Origin: Panopea generosa
Taxonomy: Eukaryota > Mollusca > Bivalvia > Adapedonta > Hiatellidae
Reading direction: 5' to 3'
DNA length: 64,000 bases
Assembly (NCBI GenBank): GCA_029582155.1
Contig: CM055908.1
Coordinates: forward strand, 18,453,406 to 18,517,405
Shown: piece by piece, positions 38,957 through 50,624 of the stretch
Layout of the letters: each line of letters opens with the position of its first letter
Numbering within the stretch: position 1 is the stretch's first letter
Program-made: the position numbers and the translations under genes
Notes under the pieces: generated by a model
What the model saw: the letters and a program-made list of their open reading frames with translations, nothing else
Told to the model about the DNA's origin: nothing
Database searches by the model: none

Positions 38957-41900
38957 TGTATCACATGTATATTGATTATGTTATGCTGTTATATTGATTA
39001 TGTAATGCTGTTATATTGACTGTATCACATATATATTTATTATGTTATGTTATTATATTGATAATGTTATGCTGTTATATAGATTGAATAACATATATAT
39101 TGATTTTGTTATGCTGTTATATTGGATGTATCAAATGCATATTGATTATGTTATGCTGTTATTATGATTATGTTATGCTGTTATATTGACTGTATTACAT
39201 GTATATTGATTATATTATGCTGTTATATTGACTGTATCACATGTATATTGATTATGTTATGCTGTTATATTGACTTATCCCATGTATATTGATTATGTCA
39301 TGCTATTTTATTGACTGTATCACATGTATATTGATTATGATATGCTGTTATATTGACTGTGTCACATATATATTTATTATGTTATGTTATTATATTGATA
39401 ATGTTATGCTGTTATATAGACTGAATAACATGAATATTGATTATGTTATGCTGTTATATTGACTGTATCACATGCATATTGATTATGTTATGCTGTTATT
39501 ATGATTATGTTATGCTGTTATATTGACTGTATTACATGTATATTGATTATATTATGCTGGTATATTGACTGTATCACATATATAGTGATTATGTTATGCT
39601 GTTATATTGACTTATCACATGTATATTGATTATGTTATGCTATTTTATTGACTGTATCACATGTATATTGATTATGTTATACTGTTATATTGATTATGTT
39701 ATGCTGTTATATTGACTCTATCACATGTATATTGATTATGTTACGCTCTTATATTGATTATGTTATGCTGTTATATTGACTGTATCACATGTATATTGAT
39801 TATGTTATGCTGTAGTATTGATCGCATCACATGTTTATTGATTATGTTATGCTGTTATATTGACTGTATCATATGTATATTGATTATGTTATGCTGTTTT
39901 ATTGACTGTATCACATGTATATTGATTATGTTATGCTGTAATATTGATTATGTAATGCTGTTATATTGACTGTATCATATGTATATTGATTATGTTATGC
40001 TGTTTTATTGACTGTATCACATGTATATTGATTATGTTATGCTGTAATATTGATTATGTAATGCTGTTATATTGACTGTATCACATGTATATTGATTATA
40101 TTATGCTGTAATATTGATTATGTAATGCAGTTATATTGACTGTATCACATGTATATTGATTATGTTTTGCTGTAATATTGATTATGTAATGCTGTTATAT
40201 TGACTGTATCACATGCATATTGATTATGTTATGCTGTTATTATGATTATGTTATGCTGTATATTGACTGTATTACATGTATATTGTTTATATTATGCTGT
40301 TATATTGACTGTATTACATGTATATTGATTATATTATGCCCTTATATTGACTGTATCACATGCATATTGATTATGTTATGCTGTTATATTGATTATGTTA
40401 TGCTGTTATATTGACTGTATCACATGTATATTGATTATTTTCTTCTGTTATATTGATTATGTTATGCTATTATATTGACTGTATCACATGTATATTGATT
40501 ATGTTTTGCTGTAGTAATGACCATATCACATGTTTATTGATTATGTTATGCTGTTATATTGACTGTATCACATGTATATTGATTATGTAATGCTGTTATA
40601 TTGACTGTATCACATTTATATTGATTATGTTATGCTGTAATATTGATTATGTAATGCTGTTATATCGATAATGTTATGCTGTTATATTGACTGTTTCATA
40701 TCTATATTGATTATGTTATGCTGTAATATTGATTATGAAATGCTGTTATATTGACTGTATCACATGTATATTAATTATGTTATGCTGTTATATCGATAAT
40801 GCTATGCTTTTATATTGACTGTATCATATCTATATTGATTATGTTATGCTGTTATATCGATTATGTTATGCTATTATATTGACTGTATCACATGTATACT
40901 GATTATGTTATGCTGTTATATTGACTGTATCACATGTATATTGATTATGTTATGCTGTTATATTGACTGTATCACATGTATATTGATTATGTTATGCTGT
41001 AATATTGATTATGTAATGCTGGTATATTGACTGTATCACATGTATATTAATTATGTTATGCTGTTATATCGATAATGTTATGCTGTTATATTGACTGTAT
41101 CATATCTATATTGATTATGTGATGCTGTTATATTGACTGTATCACATGTTAATTGATTATGTTATGCTGTAATATTGATTATGTAATGCTGTTATATTGA
41201 CTGTATCACATGTATATTGATTATGTTATGCTGTAATATTAATTATGTTTTGCTGTTATATCGATAATGTTATGCTGTTATATTGACTGTTTCATATCTA
41301 TATTGATTATGTTATGCTGTAATATTGATTATGAAATGCTGTTATATTGACTGTATCACATGTATATTAATTATGTTATGCTGTTATATCGATAATGCTA
41401 TGCTTTTATATTGACTGTATCATATCTATATTGATTATGTTATGCTGTTATATCGATTATTTTATGCTATTATATTGACTGTATCACATGTATACTGATT
41501 ATGTTATGCTGTTATATTGACTGTATCACATGTATATTGATTATGTTATGCTGTTATATTGACTGTATCACATGTATATTGATTATGTTATGCTGAAATA
41601 TTGATTATGTAATGCTGGTATATTGACTGTATCACATGTATATTAATTATGTTATGCTGTTATATCGATAATGTTATGCTGTTATATTGACTGTATCATA
41701 TCTATATTGATTATGTGATGCTGTTATATTGACTGTTTCACATGTATATTGATTATGTTATGCTGTAATATTGATTATGTAATGCTGTTATATTGACTGT
41801 ATCACATGTATTTTTATTATGTTATGCTGTAATATTAATTATGTTTTGCTGTTATATCGATAATGTTATATTGTTATATTGACTGTTTCATATCTATATT

Positions 41901-42510
41901 GATTATGTTATGCTGTAATATTGATTATGAAATGCTGTTTTATTGACTGTATCACATGTATATTAATTATGTTATGCTGTTGTATCGATAATGCTATGCT
42001 TTTATATTGACTGTATCATATCTATATTGATTATGTTATGCTGTTATATCGATTATGTTATGCTATTATATTGACTGTATCACATGTATACTGATTATGT
42101 TATGCTGTTATATTGACTGTATCACATGTATATTGATTATGTTATGCTGTTATATTGATTATGTTATGATGTTATATTGATTATGTTATGCTGTTATATA
42201 ATGTCTGTTTCACATGTATATTGATTATGTTATGCTGTTATATTGATTATGTTATGATGTTATATTGATTATGTTATGCTGTTATATAATGTCTGTTTCA
42301 CATGTATATTGATTATGTTATGCTGTTATATTGATTATGTTATGCTGTTATATTGACTGTATCACATGTATATTTATTATGTTATGCTGTTATGTTGACT
42401 GTATCACATGTATATTGATTATGTTATGCTGTTATATTGATTATGTTATGCTGTTATATAATGTCTGTATCACATGTATACTGATTATGTTATGCTGTTA
42501 TTTTGACTGT
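38957..42510 (+). repeat. 42-bp satellite array with higher-order structure
   Basis: About 3.55 kb of tandem units reading ttatgttatgctgttatatt then gactgtatcacatgtatattga (42 bp), mixed with a shorter 21-22 bp form (ttatattgattatgttatgc). A 596-bp higher-order period shows from about 40600: the rare word gattatgaaa occurs at 40731, 41327 and 41923. A second, about 337-bp period shows between about 39010 and 39620. Because 42 is divisible by three, one frame stays open and yields repeated cysteine- and isoleucine-rich ORFs (39754-39969, 40220-40414, 42331-42519); I regard these as artefacts. Confidence 0.97.
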
Positions 42511-42514
42511 TTCC

Positions 42515-43535
42515 TGTGAATGTTAAGCAACCTATTTGATATAGCTTTCTTTTTTGTAGGTTGTAAAATAACAATATAACTGATACCGGAGTTTTAAAGC
42601 GCATCGACATCTTTCATGAAGTTGAAGAAATATTCAAGACCAGTTTATTTTGGATACAGTTTAATATAACAGCACAACAGCATATATACTTTTAAACATA
42701 ATCACGTTTGTTTTTTTTTTCGTATTTCATATACTAGAATGCGATTATGATGCGTAAAGAAATGTAGCATTAAGTTCTTGTAATTTATATTGTAGAATCT
42801 CAATCATCGTTTAATGATGTAATATATAAAAAAGATAACTTAAAGTCAAAGGTGACACTACGCCATAAAAATGCCAAGCCATTCAATAATAAGTCAATGT
42901 GCGAAAAACAATCTTTAGCGAAGTGATAGCAATTTGAATCGGATTATTTTTATCAACAAGATATCCAAAAATATAACATTTGTATGAATTTAAACAATAT
43001 TTTTGTTACAATCGAAGTATTTAAATAAAATTATCAGAAATAATATAGATATAATAACGAAATTGCCGTTATTTTGAATATAAACATGATTTATTAAATG
43101 CGTTACTGTTTATGATTGGAAAATAAATTAATAATGGTAACCATAGAAATATATTTAGCAAAATATAGCATTGTTACATAACGACAATGAGTCTGATATA
43201 AAACGCACGTTTATCAAAGCAAGATGCACAAACAACACGACATAATCTCGTTCACGAGTGTCCACATTAAATTAACCAGTGGACGACGTATTTTATCTAC
43301 AACACAATAATACGCTATATGTATTTTATTCAAACATAAAATAAAACCTCAGTCTAAAACAACTGCAGTTTTCTATAGGTGATATGCACCGTGCATCTGA
43401 TATTTCATCAACATTCAACAACTCCATCAACATTCTTGTGCTCTGTTATATTAGAACTGTGTACATTGGTGGATCATGTTATTTTTTAACACACTTAAGT
43501 TAATCAATCAAATTTTGTTCTACAGATGAAATGAG
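42515..43535. other. Non-coding, no feature recognised
   Basis: AT-rich DNA without a supportable gene or repeat. Confidence 0.5.
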
Positions 43536-43539
43536 TGGA

Positions 43540-43640
43540 ACATTGTCAGAAGTTATGCCAAGATTTGGCTCACACTGGGTGCTGTTGGATGGAGATGTAA
43601 GAGTTTGAAGATGCGCAGTGATACACTGCAAGCAATTGTT
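43540..43640 (+). repeat. Dispersed repeat R, left part of a split copy
   Basis: Matches 55065-55150: tttggctcacactgggtgct then gtttgaagatgcgcagtgat and acactgcaa correspond to tttgggtgaacctgggaact and gtttaaagatgcgtagtgat and acactgcaa. The match resumes at about 44475 after some 830 bp absent from the 55 kb copy. Confidence 0.75.
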
Positions 43641-44470
43641 ATAATGTGTATAGTCATTACATAGCTTTAGGTAACAATGTAGTATATTATATAATGTTGC
43701 CTAATATTTAAGTTATCAAAAACATAGTAGTTTTAGACCTTTAAAGAATTGTTGCATCATTTATAATGTAAACTAATACAAAATGGGTATTAATCAAAAT
43801 GCATAAAAAAGTTACAAATTGAATGTAAACATATTTTACATAACAGATACAATATATATATAGTCATAAACCTTAATAATTATCAGACGACAAACAGTCT
43901 GATAACATCAACGTTACGTAAGAAACTAGGAAGCGGAATTCGTTCTTCACGTGAGATGACACAAAATCTCATTACAAGACGCTTTTATTACATGTGGTTG
44001 AGTAGAATACACCCGAAGCATATTCGGAGACGGTATAAATATAATACCAATTCTGTATGAGATAGAACGAGATATAAGAAATAACATTATAGGAGTTGTG
44101 GATTTTTTTAGATGTGATCATATTTACATTAATTATACAAATGCATTGTTACATTGATATTCATAATAATGCATAGACTACAGGACAATTATAGTAGACA
44201 TTTTACACGGATATTGAATCAGTACATGTTTACATTGCCATCAATACTCGAAACATGTGTAAAAAATCAATAAGTGGATACTACTTTTATCATTAATTTA
44301 ATAATATAAAGAAAAGTGGATACAACTAACATCATTACTGGCATTTAATTGTGAAGTGAAAACTATTATCGTCACTGGTATTTTGTAATAAACATTGTTT
44401 GGTTCATATAACAATCAACCCGAAATTATCTTGAGCAAAATATCAAGTTTTTCCAACCATTATACAATGA
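43641..44470. other. About 830-bp insertion relative to the 55 kb copy
   Basis: This segment lies between the two halves of dispersed repeat R and is absent from the 55 kb copy, so it was inserted here or deleted there. It is AT-rich with no ORF or terminal repeat that I can define. It includes the hairpin at 43880-43905. Confidence 0.45.
43880..43905. other. Perfect 9-bp stem hairpin
   Basis: ttatcagac (43880-43888) and gtctgataa (43897-43905) are exact reverse complements around an 8-base loop. Function unknown; it may be chance. Confidence 0.6.
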
Positions 44471-44474
44471 ATAG

Positions 44475-44602
44475 AGTTGTCAAAACAAAAGGGGTGTCAT
44501 CAAACTGTTGAAATATAACTTTTAGAACCATTGGCAATGTGTTCAGTGAGCCAGAAGTACATTTTCGATATGTAGAACAGTCTATTAGTAATTGGTATAT
44601 TT
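44475..44602 (+). repeat. Dispersed repeat R, right part of a split copy
   Basis: Matches 55150-55350: ggggtgtcatcaaact, ttttagaaccattggcaatg, and atatgtagaacagt correspond to ggggtgccatcaaacc, ttttagaaccattggtaacg and atatgtagaacagt. An internal stretch of about 85 bp present at 55 kb is missing here. The similarity stops at attggtatatt, exactly where the LINE 3' end begins. Confidence 0.75.
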
Positions 44603-44607
44603 AATCT

Positions 44608-44613
44608 TTATTT
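44608..44613 (-). promoter_or_regulatory. Polyadenylation-type AATAAA at the LINE 3' end
   Basis: On the minus strand the LINE reads gagactgaaataaagattaa at its end, about 350 bases after the ORF2 stop. This is the expected position for a LINE 3' terminus and helps fix the boundary. Confidence 0.55.
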
Positions 44614-44960
44614 CAGTCTCATCTATGTACATCGCAATAACAATAACATTAATATCATACAGTATATGTACATAGCCATTCAAATATATGAATTACATGA
44701 GACTATCACACAATGCAAAATACAATTATTTATTCACATAATAAGACTATGTGTAATGCTGCAAATTGATTTATTAAAAATGTATTAAGATAAACAACAT
44801 TTTAAAATTCTGACAAGAAAAAAAAGCACTAGTGCGCAATATAAAAAATATCTTAAAGTATCGATTTTCCCCTCTGATCAGATCAGAAAAGAACTGATTT
44901 GCAGCATACACATAGGAGTTGATAAAAAGGTAACATTACACATATAAAACAAAAAATGCA

Positions 44961-47900
44961 TTATTTACAGAGGTAAAATGCACGTCCTTGTAATATGTTA
45001 AAACAGGTTTTGGCACAAACACGAATCAAAGAAGAGTGGGAAAATAAGAAGTTTATCTTATCAACATTTGACAAATTATTAAAATTATCATTAATTGCAG
45101 CTGCTTTTTCAAATAAAATATTTCTAAGATCATTTTAAAGATGACATTCTAAAATAACATGACTTTCATCTTCCACTGTATTACAAAAGGGACATTTTCT
45201 ATCTTCTAATTTGAGATTGTCATATCTACCGGTCTCAATTCTTATTGGGGCAATTGGGGCAACACCACAACGAAACTTTCTAAAAGCAGACCTGTGCTTT
45301 AAAGGTAATATAATTTTACAATAATTTTCAACTTCAAAATGAGATTTAAATAAGCGGTAGGTGCGTAGTTTGTTTCGTCCTTTACCAGAAATACTGTCCA
45401 TTCGCCTTATAGATGAAAACCAATCACTGGTATAAATATCCATAACTGTCTTTGTGACGTCATCAACAAGAGTACGCATAGGGATGTTAACATTAATATT
45501 CGAAAACTGTTGAAGATTTAGTGATATAAATTGTTTTTTCACCATATACATCCAATTTTTACAAGAAACATTAGCTTTTAAGTAAGACCAGAGTGCAATC
45601 CGTTTATTGAGTCTACTTTCATTCATAGAGGATAGGCGACACCAGTATGTAGAAATAGTTTTCCATTGACGAACAATAGTAGGTTGCCAAGCCATTTCAC
45701 CAACAATAGCTGAACTTTGCGTATATTTGCCAACCCCCAAAAAGAATCGCATAGCACGATTATGAACAGCATCAATACATGAAAATGATTTACAACCCCA
45801 TATTGCAGCCCCATAATTAATTACAGGCCATACAATGGAGTCATAAAGTTTTGTATATACATTATAAGGAACTCCTCCAATTATTTTGCATTTAGCAATT
45901 AAAAGACCAAGGGCACGACTTCCACTCTGCGCGACAGCTTTAGCTGTAACATTAAAATCCAAATGTTCTTGTAGCACTATACCAAGATAAGTGTATTTAC
46001 TAACCATGGGTAATATTTCATTACCACACTGGAATACACAATCAGTTTTAGGAGTTGAATTTGGTCGAAAATGTATAACATTACTCTTGGTACTATTAAT
46101 AGACATATCATTTAAATCACACCAATCAGATAGGGCGGATAATAATCTCTGTAAATCAGTTTCATTTTCAGCTAATAGTACGATATCATCGGCATACATT
46201 AAAATACAAATGTTATCATTATTAACCGATATTCCAATATTAAGGCTTTTCAAATATAAAGCCATATCATTAATGAATAAATTAAACAACAAAGGAGATA
46301 AGATACAACCTTGTCTTAACCCACAGTGCACATCAAACCACTCTGTATTAAGGTTATTCACTCTAACACATGACGAAACAGAGACGTATAATGATTTTAA
46401 AGCAAGAAGTATTTTACCACAGATACCATTATCAAAAAATCCTTTTCCAAAGCATATCCCTATTAATATAGTCATAAGCTTTACGAAAGTCTATGAAAGC
46501 ACAAAATGTAGACTTCTTTTGTTTTTTCCTCGTATCAATAATACTAGTAAGTGATGAGATGTGATCCGTGGTACTACGCTTCTTCCTAAACCCGTTCTGT
46601 TCATCGACTATTTTCGAGTTAAGTTCATAAAAATCACTTAAACGGCTATTTAAAATATTACAATACATTTTATACATGCTAGTTGCTAATGCAATCCCTC
46701 TATAAGAAAGGGGGTCCCTTGGGTCCGCAGTAGAAGATTTAGGTATTGGGTTAATGACACATTTACCCCAGATAGATGGAACTGTGCCATTATTAAAACA
46801 AACATTAAATAAAGCGTGAAGAAATAAAATGGCCGTATCATTACACAATACCTCACTTGGAATATTATCAATACCACAAGCTTTACCTCGCTTTGCATTT
46901 TCAACGGCTTTTTTCACTTCAAAAACAGATAAATTATCATTGAAAGACAGATTAATAGTGTTACTATCATCCGAAATGTCTGAATGCAAATGTACCTGAG
47001 CATGTCCATCACTGGTATTATGAAATAACGAACTAAAGTCAATTTTCCACTTGTTCAAAACATCGGAAACAGAAGTCGAAATAGAGCCATCATGAAGTTT
47101 AACTTCAAAAGGTATACATTTAGTTTTATACTGGTTTACACCGATCTTACCGATAGACTTCCAGAACTCGGACTGATCAACATTACAATCATTAAGTAAT
47201 TCATTTTGTAAAGAGTACCAATAAAAACGCTTTGACTTTTGTACCTCGCGGTCAAATAATTTACGAACTTGTACATATTCAGATTTAAGATCTTTTTTAA
47301 CATTTCGTTGAGTACACTTAAGCCACCTTCGTTCGGCATTACTAACATCAGTCCACATTTCTGATAAACTCTCGGTCCACCACTGTTTACCAGGTCTACA
47401 TCTTTTATTCTCTGTTGATTAGGCTGAATAGTTTTATAGGGTATTTGGTTATACATATTATTCTTAACTATACTACACCAATCTTGATAAACACTATCGA
47501 TATCATGTTGTGTTTGTAATCCTTGCTCCAACTTGTCAATAGCAATATTAACATTAGTAAGCACTTCTGTATTATTTAGAAATGAATCTGGTAATTTAGT
47601 TAAATCAAATTTATCATAACTACTACTTTGTGGTGTTTCGTTTTCACAACGCAACATGTTAAAAGCAATGTTCCATTTTAACAAAGAATGATCTGGTATA
47701 GAAGTTGGTGCAAGACAACTCAAATCGCCTGACCTGTTTATTAAATCAACAGTCCTAACAACAGAAAAATCTGTAAAACAAGACAAATCATCATGACCGC
47801 AAATGCAATAATCTACCACTGACAAACCCTTGGTAGAAACAGATGTAAAATCGTTGTTAGAACAATTTCTCCCATTTAACATACACATATTGGTATTGAT

Positions 47901-48470
47901 AAGGAAATCTATAAAAAGCTCATCATAATGATTTGTTTTAAAATCGATAACATCCCGATCAATAATCTCATCAACACCATTAATAAAATATTCCATATCT
48001 CCACATCTACTATTGAAGTCGCCACATATATAAAAAACACCTTCATTCTGATATTTATAGATATCTGTTAAAAGAGTATCATAAAAAGCAGTTACATCAA
48101 AAGACCTTGAAGAATTTTCAGGGGGTAAATAACATAAACATGGTAAACGAGTGAAATTTTCAACCCTGTGATTTAACTTCAATCATAAAATTCCTTTCTA
48201 AGATGGATATTTTAAATTCATTAAATAATTCGTTCTTGACAAAGAAACCAACTCCACCAGAACCGGCTCTAGCATTTTTATGTTTAATTTTTCGATTCAA
48301 TCCAAACCATGTTAACCTTCTAAGGTCAATTTGTGATCATGAAGTAGATGAGTTTCTGCTAATGCTAAAATGTCAATTCCAGTATTTAAAACACATGATG
48401 ATCTTAAATTAAAATTGTCAGATTCACAGTCAACACTCCAACCACGAACGTTCCAAAACCCGGCTGTGAG
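44961..48470 (-). pseudogene. LINE ORF2: endonuclease plus reverse transcriptase, disrupted
   Basis: Encodes the enzyme that nicks target DNA and copies LINE RNA into it. Motifs in order: WNVRGW at about 48458, LALAETHL with the endonuclease glutamate, YICGDFNSR near 48020, and SIPDHSLLKW. The reverse transcriptase follows with IDFRKAYD, GLRQGCILSPLLF and the catalytic YADD (46185-46196), then TYLGI. A C-terminal CPFC...ESHVILEC zinc-knuckle-like segment ends the recognisable domains. Breaks: frameshifts near 48315, 48185, 47404 and 46437, and a TAA at 45135-45137 after which the same frame stays open to a natural end at 44961-44963. Undamaged length would be about 1,150 residues. The 187-codon plus-strand ORF inside it is a shadow. 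Confidence 0.93.
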
Positions 48471-49682
48471 CTAAGTACGATTGCTCTGACCTCGGTTATT
48501 CTGACCTCGGTTGTTGTTGCGACGCCCATTATTGCTGTTGCTATAGCCATGACCTGCTCTGTTTCAGTTACCACTACTAATACGAGAGCCCCGATAGTCA
48601 CTACAGAGTTCACTGGATCGAGAACTGGAACTGGGTCTTCAACTTTGGTTGTTACGTGTGTTGTTTCCCATATGTTGATCGCGGTTAACACGAATCACAC
48701 ATGACCCTTTGACAACGAGATCGCGCTGATTAAGAAAACCAAGAATGGTTCGAAAGTTACTGGCCATCAACCGATCTGCTGGAGATTGATCATGGTTAAT
48801 GTAGACGTTTCCATACTGCCTGCTGGTCTTCAGTTTTGGCTTCTGTGTCATGACCTTACGTTTATCATCGTTGGTCTTTAATTTGGCAATTATAACACCT
48901 AGCTTGCCGTCACTGGTAGAAGTCTTGCGCTGAGCACTGGCGCACACCACATCACTGACTCGGAGACCGTCGCGAATTAGAGCGTTCACCTTATTACTGA
49001 CATTCTCATTTGCATTCTCTGGAAGGTCTCTAATTACTACGTTAAGAGGGATCTCAGACTGTTGTTGCGATGGGCCATTGGTGACAATAGAATCAACTTT
49101 TACACTCATTTCATTAAGTTCCTCTGCAACTTCAACTTTGAAGGAATCTTTAAAAGAGTCTAAATTCTGTTCAACCTCCTTACGGATACGACTCATTTCA
49201 GAGTTGACACGTTTGTCTAATAATTGGGCAACTTTGTTTGATATCCTCAGCTCCAGACCTGATTCAAGTTTGTCCATGCGTTCCTTAAGGGAAGAGAACA
49301 GCATGTGCATGTCAGCAGAGAGTTTACCTATAAGTTGCTCTACCGATGGAGTAGCATTAACATGTACATCAGCCTCCGCCACCACAATAGATCTTGGAGC
49401 TGGAGTTGGTATAGCGCCATTCATATTTAAAGTGCGCCTTGCTTTTGCCGTAACACGAGGCTTTTTGACCGTAAAGTCGCTGAATGATGGTTCAGAAGCA
49501 TTGCGTTTCCTACTACTGGTGAGCGGTGTCTCAACACGAGCAATACGCTGAGATGACATAATAGATTCAACGTACTCCTCAGCATCCTTTATCAGATCAC
49601 AAGAGTCAGTAGTAGTAGAAGCTCTTGCTAGATCGGGAGAGCTGACCGAATTATATCTGACGCAGGTGAGCCAAGTCAACAC
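48471..49682 (-). pseudogene. LINE ORF1: RNA-binding protein with RRM-like domain, two premature TGA codons
   Basis: ORF1 proteins package LINE RNA. The open frame starts without ATG at 49682; the first ATG is at 49557-49559 (MSSQRIARVE), the likely start. A basic N-terminal region (SSRKRN, KKPRVTAKARR) is followed by a heptad-rich, probably coiled-coil region (about residues 130-200), then an RRM-like stretch from LNVVIRDLPEN to VYINHDQSPADRL. TGA codons at 48639-48641 and 48564-48566 interrupt the frame. Beyond them it continues into an Asn/Arg/Gly-rich tail (NNNRGQNNRGQSNR) ending at TAG 48471-48473. Four codons later in the same frame ORF2 begins its WNVRGW motif. Confidence 0.82.
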
Positions 49683-49694
49683 GAAGCGCGCTAG

Positions 49695-50140
49695 TTAAGC
49701 GTGACGATTTTCCCGCTATATAGCGTATCCCGATAAAATTGTACAATTCTATAAATAGCACAATAGCACAGGTAAATCACATGTATTTATATGTAGATAT
49801 CAGCTTACAAGGAAGACTGAGTTAACAGTTCAAAATCACAGTATATATATAATATATCACAGTCAAACTTCCCAAGTTGAATCACAGTACCTTCATAAAA
49901 ACAATCCTTGTAAAAAAACATAAAATATTCCAGTAAAACACAGTAAAAAGACGAATTATTAGAACAAAATGTCCGTGCAAAAAATAAACAACTTTCCATC
50001 AAGGCACGTAACTCTAATTCCTATGGTATGATACGTTCAAAATGCAATTGCTGACATATTTTGATATGTGTTTCACTATTCTACAGCTTTAAATTAGATT
50101 TTTCATCAGAGACCTCGAGCCAAATTAGTTTCATTTATAT
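49695..50140. other. Possible LINE 5' region or flank
   Basis: Non-coding sequence upstream of LINE ORF1. The first ~50 bp (tgacgattttcccgctatat) is more GC-rich and could belong to the LINE 5' UTR. No boundary could be set. Confidence 0.35.
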
Positions 50141-50145
50141 TTATC

Positions 50146-50355
50146 AGGAGGTATTCTCGTCGCGCACATATCACGAATTTGAGGTTGTCAACTTTATTTA
50201 GCTAGACTCGGAGACAAAATCGTAGAATTTCTGTTATTTTATTATTCATAGGAGGTACACTCGTCTCGTGCATATCATGTTTGCATAAATTTAAAGTTCT
50301 AATCTTTATCTAACTAGACTTGGAGACAAAATCATAGCAGTTCTGTTATTTTGTT
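50146..50355 (+). repeat. 104-bp tandem duplication, two diverged copies
   Basis: aggaggtattctcgtcgcgc at 50146 recurs as aggaggtacactcgtctcgt at 50250. Both copies continue through cggagacaaaatcgtag / tggagacaaaatcatag and tctgttattttattatt. Non-coding. Confidence 0.85.
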
Positions 50356-50451
50356 ATTCAAATATAGAATTCCCATGTTAAATAATTAATACGTCTATGC
50401 TACTCATGTCATTTCAGGAGAATCAGCGTCGCAAGTCTCGTCATCATGGAT

Positions 50452-50620
50452 GTAGTTTATAGAGGACCTTACATGAGTGTTCATTTATTATTCAATTTAT
50501 TAAACGAGTTGGTAAACATATATTACGCCAGACTATGACGAGCGTAATATCATTTTTTCCAAAGAGTTTAATAAATTTAATGATAAATGAGCACGTATGT
50601 AAGATTCTGTTTACCACAGA
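50452..50620. repeat. Large palindrome (arms about 77 bp)
   Basis: The left arm (50452-50528) and right arm (50542-50620) are reverse complements with a few mismatches. Left words catttattattcaatttatt and aaacgagttgg pair with the complement of ccaaagagtttaataaattt and aatgataaatg. The innermost attacgc/gcgtaat is perfect around a 13-base loop. This may be a foldback MITE or a hairpin-forming site. Confidence 0.85.
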
Positions 50621-50624
50621 ACTC

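Larger units (their letters stand above)
44603..49690 (-). mobile_element. APE-type non-LTR retrotransposon (LINE), nearly complete
   Basis: A minus-strand element with two coding regions in the normal order: ORF1 (RNA-binding), then ORF2 (apurinic endonuclease-like domain plus reverse transcriptase). The 3' UTR is about 350 bp and ends at 44603 just after a polyadenylation-type aataaa (44608-44613). The 3' end abuts dispersed repeat R. The 5' end is not defined: ORF1 begins about 49559-49682 and any 5' UTR lies beyond. The number of disruptions is small (two in-frame stops in ORF1; four frameshifts and one stop in ORF2), so the insertion is not ancient. I place it among APE-bearing LINEs, perhaps the I/Jockey side, without committing to a clade. 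Confidence 0.93.

Noticed and set aside
38957..42510. Repeat-rich Cys protein gene
   Set aside because: The open frame exists only because the period is 42 bp; no start context, splice signals or non-repeat coding sequence accompany it.
45991..46554. 187-codon plus-strand ORF
   Set aside because: It lies antisense to the LINE reverse transcriptase frame, which carries clear catalytic motifs; this is a shadow frame.
49078..49551. 157-codon plus-strand ORF
   Set aside because: Antisense shadow of the LINE ORF1 coiled-coil region.
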